Assembly: GCA_947175245.1 (NCBI GenBank)
Contig: CAMWLW010000016.1
Coordinates: 1 to 39,068 of the forward strand
From: an uncultured Bacteroidales bacterium
Lineage (GTDB): Bacteria; Bacteroidota; Bacteroidia; Bacteroidales; Muribaculaceae
DNA: 39,068 nt
Direction of reading: 5' to 3'
A program made the translations under genes and the position numbers. Below, piece after piece: positions 32,877 to 39,068 of this stretch. Position 1 is the stretch's first letter. Each line of letters starts with the position of its first letter. Below the pieces are notes generated by a model. It was not told the origin of the DNA and did not search any database. It saw only the letters and a list, made by a program, of their open reading frames with translations.

Positions 32877-34265
32877 ATGGCTGAGGATAAAGATTTGAAT
32901 ACCGTGGCCAACGCTAACGCTGCTGCCGACCCGGGCGCGACAGGCGCCGAGGAGTCGAAGCCGGCCGGCAAGTGTGGCGGCTGCTTTAAGAGTGGCGACG
33001 GCCCCCGAGGCAAGTTGCACTGCTTCAACTATCTGGCCGACGTTCCCGGTGGCTATGCCGACGATGACATGGTCGAGGTCCAGTTCAAGAATACCCGAAA
33101 AGGGTATTACAAGAACTCGACCAACATTGACCTGGCCATCGGCGACATGGTGGCTGTCGAGGCCTCGCCGGGCCACGACATAGGCCAGGTGACGCTCACC
33201 GGCGCACTCGTGCGTTTGCAGATGCGCAAGGCCAACATCAAGCCCGATGCCGAGATACGCCGCATCTTCCGCAAGGCGCGTCCCAACGACCTGGAGAAGT
33301 ATGAGGAAGCCCGCGCCCGCGAGAACGACACCATGATACGCTCGCGCAAGATTGCCGAGAGCCTCAAGCTCAACATGAAAATCGGCGACGTCGAGTATCA
33401 GGGCGACGGCAACAAGGCGATATTCTATTATATTGCCGACGAGCGAGTCGACTTCCGTCAGCTCATCAAGATACTGGCCGATACATTCAAGGTGCGCATC
33501 GAGATGAAGCAGATAGGTGCCCGTCAGGAAGCCGGCCGCATAGGTGGTATAGGCCCGTGCGGACGCCCGCTGTGTTGCTCGTCGTGGATGACAAACTTCG
33601 TGTCGGTCGCCACCAGCGCGGCACGTTTCCAGGATATTTCGCTCAACCCTCAGAAGCTCGCCGGACAGTGTGCCAAGCTCAAATGCTGTCTCAACTTTGA
33701 GGTAGACACATACGTCGAGAGCCTGAAGAAACTGCCCGAGAAGAACGTGCGCCTCGAGACTGCCGACAGCACTTACTATCACTTCAAGACCGACGTGTTC
33801 AAGCGCGAGATAACTTACTCGACCGATAAGAATATCCCCGCCAACCTGGTGACCATCAGCGCCGGGCGCGCATTCGAGATTATCGCCATGAACAAGGCCG
33901 GCGAGAAGCCCTTGCAGCTGCAACCCGACGGCACGCCCGACAAGAACGAGAAGAAATACAACGATATTCTCGATCAGAACAACCTCAACCGATTCGACAA
34001 CAAGAAAAAGAAAAAACGTCGCGGCGGTTCGGGTGCCAATGGCGCTAACGCAGGCAATCAGGAGAAAGCCGGCGGCGGTGACAACAAGCCCCGCAACAAT
34101 GACCGCCAGGGTGGCGAGCGACAGGATCGAAAACAGCGCCCCGACAAGCAGCAGCGACAGCAGCAGGGCCAGCGTCAGCGTCGCGACAACAACCGCCAGC
34201 CCCAGCAGGGCAATGCCCAGCAACAGGCTCCGCGCCCCGAAAAGCCATCACAACCCGAACAATGA
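32877..34265 (+). CDS. PSP1-domain protein, RicT/YaaT-like
   Basis: 462-aa cytoplasmic protein. The PSP1/RicT core spans about 60-290: VEVQFKNTRKGYYKN, IGDVEYQGDGNKAIFYYIADERVDF, then GARQEAGRIGGIGPCGRPLCCSSW, and LAGQCAKLKCCLNFE. The clustered cysteines (GPCGRPLCC and KLKCC) are the known iron-sulphur ligands of RicT. The last roughly 90 residues are disordered and rich in Lys, Arg, Gln and Asn, likely RNA-binding. In Bacillus subtilis RicT, with RicA and RicF, steers RNase Y; the 2-nt spacing after rny supports the same link here. No RicA or RicF gene is present. It overlaps gldH by 4 nt. Confidence 0.88.
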   Translation: MAEDKDLNTVANANAAADPGATGAEESKPAGKCGGCFKSGDGPRGKLHCFNYLADVPGGYADDDMVEVQFKNTRKGYYKNSTNIDLAIGDMVAVEASPGHDIGQVTLTGALVRLQMRKANIKPDAEIRRIFRKARPNDLEKYEEARARENDTMIRSRKIAESLKLNMKIGDVEYQGDGNKAIFYYIADERVDFRQLIKILADTFKVRIEMKQIGARQEAGRIGGIGPCGRPLCCSSWMTNFVSVATSAARFQDISLNPQKLAGQCAKLKCCLNFEVDTYVESLKKLPEKNVRLETADSTYYHFKTDVFKREITYSTDKNIPANLVTISAGRAFEIIAMNKAGEKPLQLQPDGTPDKNEKKYNDILDQNNLNRFDNKKKKKRRGGSGANGANAGNQEKAGGGDNKPRNNDRQGGERQDRKQRPDKQQRQQQGQRQRRDNNRQPQQGNAQQQAPRPEKPSQPEQ

Positions 34266-34729
34266 ACAGGATTTTTACCGCTTCTCTGATAATATTGATA
34301 CTTGTAGCCACCGTTTCGTCATGTACCGGTGGCTATAAGTATTCTGACTATCGTGAAGTGGCTACGGAGGGCTGGCCCTACGGCGAGCGCTTCGACTATA
34401 CAGTCACCGGCCGTGACAGCGTGTTTACAGGGACGCTGATGGTCTCGCTGACCCACGACAACAGCTATGAGTACAGCAACATCTGGCTTGAAGTTACTGT
34501 TCCGGGCGATAGCACTGTAATGGTTGACACGGTCAATGTGACCCTGTGTGACCCGTATGGAAACTGGTATGGCAACGGTATGCCCGGTCACTATCAGTTC
34601 ACCGATACACTTGTAGGCCGACCGCTGACTATTGCCGACAGCAGCCGCATTACCGTCCGACACATAATGCGTGTCGACACCCTCAGAGGCATCAGTCAGG
34701 TAGGCATCAGCCTCGAGCCTGTAAAATAA
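34262..34729 (+). CDS. gldH: GldH-family lipoprotein
   Basis: 155-aa lipoprotein with signal peptide and lipobox VSSC (about Cys21). Mature landmarks YKYSDYREV and WPYGERFDY match gliding-motility lipoprotein GldH, which is widespread in Bacteroidetes including non-gliders. It is needed for gliding in Flavobacterium, but no other gliding genes are nearby, so here it likely has an envelope role. Its ATG overlaps the RicT-like stop (ATGA). A 12-nt gap leads to the HAD gene. Confidence 0.8.
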   Translation: MNRIFTASLIILILVATVSSCTGGYKYSDYREVATEGWPYGERFDYTVTGRDSVFTGTLMVSLTHDNSYEYSNIWLEVTVPGDSTVMVDTVNVTLCDPYGNWYGNGMPGHYQFTDTLVGRPLTIADSSRITVRHIMRVDTLRGISQVGISLEPVK

Positions 34730-34741
34730 AATTCCCAAGAA

Positions 34742-35380
34742 ATGAAATACGACTCGTTGATATTTGATATGGACGGTACGCTGTGGGATGCCGTCGACTC
34801 GTATGTCGAGGTGTGGAATACCACGTCGCGCGAGCTCGGTGTCGACCGTCTCGTCACGCGCGACGACCTTCTGCGCTATATGGGCAAGACCATCGATGTG
34901 ATTTATTCGGCCTTGATGGACGGTGTCGACATAGCCCCCGACGTGTATCTTCGACGACTCGACTACAACGAGAGCCTGCTCATGCCACGGCTCGGCGGCC
35001 GGCTCTATCGCGGTGTCACCGAGGGCATCAGGGAGCTCGCCTCGCGTTACAGGCTGTTCATGGTCAGCAACTGTGGGCAGGACGGTCTGCGCAATATGTT
35101 GAAATTCTGCGGTCTCACCGACTGTTTTGAGGGAACACTGACCCACGGCGAGACAGGCCGGGGCAAAGACTATAACATTGCCGCGATTGTGCGTGAATAT
35201 AATCTGCAAGCTCCTTTATATATAGGTGACACGCAGGGTGACAGCGATGCGGCTCACGCCGCCGGTGTCGATATGTGTCACGTGACGTGGGGTTTCGGCT
35301 CGTGTCGTGATGCCGAGCTGTCGTTTGACTCATTCCCGGCCATGACTAAAGCCCTGCTCGAGGCCAAATCAAATAATTGA
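34742..35380 (+). CDS. HAD-family hydrolase (phosphoglycolate phosphatase-like)
   Basis: 212-aa cytoplasmic haloacid-dehalogenase-type phosphatase. Motif I is FDMDGTLWD (nucleophile Asp9, Asp11), motif II VSNCGQ near 110, motif III Lys in GRGKDYN, motif IV YIGDTQGDSDAA. The helical cap between motifs I and II is of the C1 type seen in Gph/PGP-like enzymes. Length is normal. The substrate is unknown; small phosphorylated metabolites are usual. Four nt separate it from the peptidase gene. Confidence 0.88.
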   Translation: MKYDSLIFDMDGTLWDAVDSYVEVWNTTSRELGVDRLVTRDDLLRYMGKTIDVIYSALMDGVDIAPDVYLRRLDYNESLLMPRLGGRLYRGVTEGIRELASRYRLFMVSNCGQDGLRNMLKFCGLTDCFEGTLTHGETGRGKDYNIAAIVREYNLQAPLYIGDTQGDSDAAHAAGVDMCHVTWGFGSCRDAELSFDSFPAMTKALLEAKSNN

Positions 35381-35384
35381 AATT

Positions 35385-36554
35385 ATGAATAAGCTTATAC
35401 TGCTTTCAGACAGCGAACAACAGCTGCGCGTGGCGCGTGTTACCGAGTGTATGCGCGCCGAGGGCGTGGAGGCTGTGCTGCTCGCCGACAATGCTTCGAA
35501 ATACTATATTACCGGTCGTGTCTTTTCGGGATACGTCTATATCACGGCCGATGGCTATGTGGCGTGTGCCGTACAGCGTCCCGTCGAGCTTGACGGCCCC
35601 GAGGTTGTGTACATACACAAACCCGAGGAGCTCCCCGGTGTGCTCCCCGCGCTCCCGGCCCGTGTGGGTCTCGAACTTGACACCATGTCGTGGAGCAGCG
35701 TAGCGCGCATGGTCAAGGCTCTCGGGATAGAAGCACCGGCCAACGCTTCGGCAATAATGAGGGTCGCACGCTCGATAAAGACACAGGCCGAGATTGACCT
35801 AATTGCCGCTTCGGGAGTGAGACAGGAGCGCGTGTACCGCCGCATACCTCACCTCTACACCGAGGGCATGACCGACATTGAGCTGCAGGTCGAGATTGAG
35901 CGTGCCTCACGCCTCGAGGGATGCCTCGGGCAGTTCCGCATCAGCGGCGACTCGATGGAGCTGTTCATGGGCAACATCATAGCCGGCGACAACGCTGACG
36001 CGCCCAGCCCCTATGACTTTGCTATGGGTGGCGCCGGTATGCATCCGTCGCTCCCCGTGGGCGCCAACGGCAGCGAGATAAAGCCCGGCAACACGGTCAT
36101 GGTCGATGTCAACGGTAACTACACCGGCTACATGACCGACATGACGCGTGTGTTCTCGCTCGGAGAGATTGCACCCGAAGCCGTCAAGGCCCATGAGTGC
36201 TCGCGCCGTATTCACCGCGAGCTGTGTGCTATGGGTGTCCCCGGTTGTCAGGCCAAGGATTTGTATGAGCGCGCTGTAGCCATAGCCGACGAGGAGGGTC
36301 TCAAGGACTACTTCATGGGTCACCGCCAGCATGCACGCTTCATAGGTCACGGCCTCGGTATCGAGATTAACGAGCTGCCTGTCATAGCACCCCGCAGCCG
36401 CGACATCATCACCCCGGGCCAGGTGATTGCTCTCGAGCCCAAGTTTGTCATACCTCACGTTGGTGCGGTAGGCATTGAGAATACCTATCATGTTACAGCC
36501 GACGGCTGGAAATGTCTCACCAACTCTCCTGAAGAAATAATCGCACTCCGATGA
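35385..36554 (+). CDS. M24-family metallopeptidase (Xaa-Pro aminopeptidase-like)
   Basis: 389-aa cytoplasmic enzyme. The N-terminal creatinase-like domain (about 5-140) has TGRVFSGYVYI. The pita-bread catalytic domain (about 150-389) shows the metal ligands: Asp in MVDVNGNYTGYMTD (two Asp), His in FIGHGLGIEI, Glu in IALEPKF and Glu in VGIENTYHV. All five ligands are present. It removes N-terminal residues, often before proline. Length is normal. Its stop overlaps the start of the next gene (ATGA). Confidence 0.9.
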   Translation: MNKLILLSDSEQQLRVARVTECMRAEGVEAVLLADNASKYYITGRVFSGYVYITADGYVACAVQRPVELDGPEVVYIHKPEELPGVLPALPARVGLELDTMSWSSVARMVKALGIEAPANASAIMRVARSIKTQAEIDLIAASGVRQERVYRRIPHLYTEGMTDIELQVEIERASRLEGCLGQFRISGDSMELFMGNIIAGDNADAPSPYDFAMGGAGMHPSLPVGANGSEIKPGNTVMVDVNGNYTGYMTDMTRVFSLGEIAPEAVKAHECSRRIHRELCAMGVPGCQAKDLYERAVAIADEEGLKDYFMGHRQHARFIGHGLGIEINELPVIAPRSRDIITPGQVIALEPKFVIPHVGAVGIENTYHVTADGWKCLTNSPEEIIALR

Positions 36555-37975
36555 ATTTAACCGATAAAATTGACCGTAAGATTTTCCGACACGTCGGCTC
36601 GGTAGCCGATGCGCTGTGCCGCGAATGTTATGTGGTCGGCGGATATGTGCGTGATCTCTTTCTTGACCGTGGCTCCAAAGATATCGACTTTGTGTCGGTG
36701 GGCAGCGGCATCGAGGTTGCTCAGGCCGTGGCGGCCACTCTCGGCAGGGGGGCACACCTGTCGGTGTTCCGCAATTTCGGTACCGCGTCGATACATTATC
36801 GCGGCGAGGAGTTTGAGTTTGTGGGCGCGCGCCGCGAATCTTACCGCCGCGACAGCCGCAAACCGATTGTCGAGGACGGCACACTGACCGACGACCTGTC
36901 GCGCCGAGACTTGACTATCAACGCTATGGCTATCTCGGTCAATAAAGAGACATTTGGCAATCTGGTCGATATGTTCAACGGCCTTGACGATCTGCGCCGC
37001 GGGCTGATACGTACGCCGCTCGACCCCGACATCACGTTCAGCGACGACCCCCTGCGCATGATGCGGGCCGTGCGTTTCGCCACACAGCTGCAATTCACCA
37101 TCGTTCCCGAGACCTTCGAGGCCATTAAACGCAACGCCTATCGCCTTGAGATTATCTCGCGCGAGCGTGTGGTCGACGAGCTGATGAAGATAATGAAGTC
37201 GCCGCGTCCGTCATTGGGCTGGCGGTTGCTGTCCGAGACCGGGCTGCTGCCGCTCATATTGCCCGAGCTCGAGGCCATGCGCGGCGTGCAGGTGGTCAAA
37301 GGACGCGGACACAAGGACAACTTTGACCACACCCTGCAGGTGCTCGACAATGTGGCCGCTGCGAGCGATAACGTGTGGCTAAGGTGGGCGGCGCTGTTCC
37401 ACGACATCGCCAAGCCGGTGACCAAACGCTGGGACGAGGCTGTAGGCTGGACATTCCACAACCACAACTACATTGGAGCTAAGATGCTCCCGAAGATATT
37501 CAGGCGCATGAAGATGCCGATGGACGACAAGCTCAAGTATGTGCAGCAGCTTGTCGAGCTCCACATGCGTCCTATAGCGCTTGTCGAGGACACGGTTACC
37601 GACTCGGCAGTGCGCCGTCTGCTCGTCGATGCCGGCGACAACATTGATGATCTCATGATATTGTGCCGGGCCGACATCACATCAAAAAACAAGGACAAGG
37701 TGACACGTCACCTCGAGAACTTCGCCCATGTGAAAGAGAAGATGTCAGAACTCGAGGAACGTGACCGTCTGCGTTGCTGGCAACCTCCAATCGACGGCAA
37801 CTTCATCATGGCGACATTCGGCCTCAAACAAGGCCGCGAGGTCGGTCTCATCAAGGAATACGTACGCGAGGCTATGCTGTCGTCCGACGACCCCAACGAC
37901 CGCCAACTCGCCTGCCGCATCATGCTTGAGCGCGGTGCCGAGCTCGGCTTCACCCCTGTTATCAATCCTGTATAA
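36551..37975 (+). CDS. cca: tRNA nucleotidyltransferase (CCA-adding) with HD domain
   Basis: 474-aa class II polynucleotide polymerase that adds CCA to tRNA 3' ends. The head domain has the G-G-x-V-R-D motif in YVVGGYVRDLFL, with catalytic Asp pair DIDFV; RRDLTINAMAIS follows; then the neck. The C-terminal HD domain has FHDIAKPVTKRW and HNHNYIGAKM. Length is normal for Bacteroidetes enzymes. The tRNA-Arg in this window lacks an encoded CCA, consistent with need. It overlaps the peptidase by ATGA and precedes queD by 5 nt. Confidence 0.9.
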   Translation: MNLTDKIDRKIFRHVGSVADALCRECYVVGGYVRDLFLDRGSKDIDFVSVGSGIEVAQAVAATLGRGAHLSVFRNFGTASIHYRGEEFEFVGARRESYRRDSRKPIVEDGTLTDDLSRRDLTINAMAISVNKETFGNLVDMFNGLDDLRRGLIRTPLDPDITFSDDPLRMMRAVRFATQLQFTIVPETFEAIKRNAYRLEIISRERVVDELMKIMKSPRPSLGWRLLSETGLLPLILPELEAMRGVQVVKGRGHKDNFDHTLQVLDNVAAASDNVWLRWAALFHDIAKPVTKRWDEAVGWTFHNHNYIGAKMLPKIFRRMKMPMDDKLKYVQQLVELHMRPIALVEDTVTDSAVRRLLVDAGDNIDDLMILCRADITSKNKDKVTRHLENFAHVKEKMSELEERDRLRCWQPPIDGNFIMATFGLKQGREVGLIKEYVREAMLSSDDPNDRQLACRIMLERGAELGFTPVINPV

Positions 37976-37980
37976 TAATC

Positions 37981-38313
37981 ATGTACTACCTAACCAAACG
38001 CATAGAGATATCGGGAAGTCACCGTCTGGAACTTCCCTACGAGAGCAAGTGCACCCGCACCCACGGCCATAACTGGATTATCACCGTGCATTGCCGTTCA
38101 AAGGAACTGACGCCATACGGAATGGTGACCGATTTTACCCATATCAAGAACAAGATTACCGAGACGCTCGACCATCACGACTTCAACGAGGTGCTTGACT
38201 TCAATCCTACGGCCGAGAATATCGCCAGTTGGATATGTGGTCTCGTACCCAACTGCTACCGTGTCGACGTGCAGGAGAGTGAAGGCAATATAGCATCATA
38301 CGAGGTTGACTGA
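37981..38313 (+). CDS. queD: 6-carboxytetrahydropterin synthase QueD
   Basis: 110-aa enzyme converting 7,8-dihydroneopterin triphosphate to 6-carboxytetrahydropterin in queuosine synthesis. Zinc ligands are His in SGSHRLEL and the two His of THGHNW; the catalytic Cys lies in ESKCTRTHGH; DHHDFNEV and NPTAENIA are also seen. Full length. The next gene, queE, starts 1 nt after its stop, so the two are coupled. Confidence 0.92.
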   Translation: MYYLTKRIEISGSHRLELPYESKCTRTHGHNWIITVHCRSKELTPYGMVTDFTHIKNKITETLDHHDFNEVLDFNPTAENIASWICGLVPNCYRVDVQESEGNIASYEVD

Positions 38314-38314
38314 T

Positions 38315-38869
38315 ATGACACGACTGGCAGTCAACGAGATATTCTACTCAATACAGGGCGAGGGGTATCACACCGGCACGCCGGCCGTTTTTGTGAGGCT
38401 GTCGGGTTGCAACCTGCGGTGTGATTTCTGCGACACCGACCACTCACGCTCTACTATGATGACCGTCGGCGAGATTGTCGATGAAGTATCGCAATATCCG
38501 GCCGTCACAGTCATTCTGACAGGTGGCGAACCGTCGTTGCAACCTATAGGCGAGCTTGTCGACATGCTGCATGAGGCAGGTCGTCGTGTTCACATCGAGA
38601 CCAACGGCACGCGGCCGTTGCCCGACGGTATTGATTGGGTCACATGCTCGCCCAAGCCGGGTGCCGATGTCGTGCTTGACCGCTGCGACGAACTGAAGAT
38701 AGTCTATACCGGTCAGGATGTCGTGGCGATTGCCGCCGGCATAAACGCCACACACCGTTTTCTACAGCCCTGTTCGGGCCAAAACACCGCCGCCGTGGTC
38801 GACTACCTGCTCGCTCACCCCCGGTGGCGCTTGTCGCTCCAGACCCACAAACTCATCGACATCCGATAG
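38315..38869 (+). CDS. queE: 7-carboxy-7-deazaguanine synthase QueE
   Basis: 184-aa radical SAM enzyme forming 7-carboxy-7-deazaguanine, the step after QueD. The N-terminus has the family's IFYSIQGEG, then the iron-sulphur motif CNLRCDFC, which is C-x3-C-x2-C, followed by DTDHS. LTGGEPSLQ and ETNGTRPLP are further SAM-site motifs. Short for the family (180-210) but complete. The ATG at 38315 is preferred over a TTG at 38306. QueC is not in the window. Confidence 0.92.
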   Translation: MTRLAVNEIFYSIQGEGYHTGTPAVFVRLSGCNLRCDFCDTDHSRSTMMTVGEIVDEVSQYPAVTVILTGGEPSLQPIGELVDMLHEAGRRVHIETNGTRPLPDGIDWVTCSPKPGADVVLDRCDELKIVYTGQDVVAIAAGINATHRFLQPCSGQNTAAVVDYLLAHPRWRLSLQTHKLIDIR

Positions 38870-39068
38870 CCACGTCTGACTTGAATAGCGAGTTGTAATT
38901 TTATGGGGGTATTATACTACTGTAATAATAGGCTCGCCGAAAAATGTAGATAGCATCCCTAAGGTCGCTATTGTGAAATTGTGCTTGTGGCAAATATTGG
39001 GGATATCAAATTTGACTTATGGGTCAAATTGCAGGCTGAAATCGGGTCGACGATACGTTAAGGGTCAA
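38870..39068. other. Unassigned 3' end of window
   Basis: About 200 nt with no ORF or RNA I recognise. An 8-bp inverted repeat AATTTGAC (39009-39016) with GTCAAATT (39023-39030) is the only structure seen. Confidence 0.4.

Noticed and set aside
32820-34223. 467-aa reverse-strand frame opposite the RicT-like gene
   Set aside because: Leu/Val/Ala-rich product of the complement of Lys/Gln/Arg/Asp codons; no promoter, and the plus-strand gene is certain.
35907-36884. 325-aa reverse-strand frame across the peptidase and cca genes
   Set aside because: It spans the junction of two well-supported genes and shows no domain.

Overview
The window looks like a chromosomal segment of a gut-type Bacteroidales, most likely near the Muribaculaceae. 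GC is roughly 50%, and promoters carry the Bacteroidetes -7 box TAnnTTTG. Gene content fits the phylum: a DUF4301 protein, a DUF5723 beta-barrel-like protein, GldH, a Bacteroidetes-type LptD, RNase Y followed by a PSP1/RicT protein, and many short A-rich leaders. The family-level placement is inference. No CRISPR array, rRNA operon, transposase or phage structural gene is visible.

Layout. (1) 131-5865: a TonB-dependent receptor without a SusD partner, a small lipoprotein, then a short surface-polysaccharide-like run (PHP-type tyrosine phosphatase, an epimerase-like protein with degenerate motifs, a DUF115/Maf-like protein). (2) 5866-6337: a 472-bp regulatory region with a strong hairpin, seven TGTTACA/TGTAACA heptamers and a good promoter, feeding a lone ECF sigma factor. 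(3) 7129-12216: an exported TPR protein, a DUF4301 protein, an alpha/beta hydrolase whose start codon lies in a 15-bp inverted repeat, and a reverse-strand zinc-ribbon membrane protein. (4) 12495-21008: envelope and housekeeping genes (LptD, EamA transporter, HEAT-like protein, class A penicillin-binding protein, ABC-F ATPase). (5) 21009-22676: an AT-rich island of small exported proteins, bounded by the ABC-F gene's 3' end and a 54-bp near-perfect copy of it. (6) 22815-25987: a lipoprotein plus a DUF5723 protein, closed by a clear terminator. (7) 26093-30238: a GNAT acetyltransferase, tRNA-Arg(CCG), a single-gene ATPase plus TOPRIM-like DUF4435 protein resembling a fused PARIS (AriA-AriB) defence protein, an internally duplicated exported protein and a small unknown. 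(8) 30521-38869: a long co-directional run of coiled-coil protein, zapA, structured intergenic RNA, rny, ricT-like, gldH, HAD hydrolase, M24 peptidase, tRNA nucleotidyltransferase, queD and queE.

Themes. Region 4 serves envelope assembly. Region 8 joins cell division (ZapA), RNA decay (RNase Y with its likely partner RicT) and tRNA maturation (CCA addition, queuosine precursor synthesis). The best leads are the PARIS-like fusion beside a tRNA gene, the heptamer cluster before the sigma factor, the island flanked by duplicated ABC-F ends, three genes whose -7 box sits exactly 4 nt before the start codon (predicted leaderless mRNAs), and the start-codon-sequestering inverted repeat.
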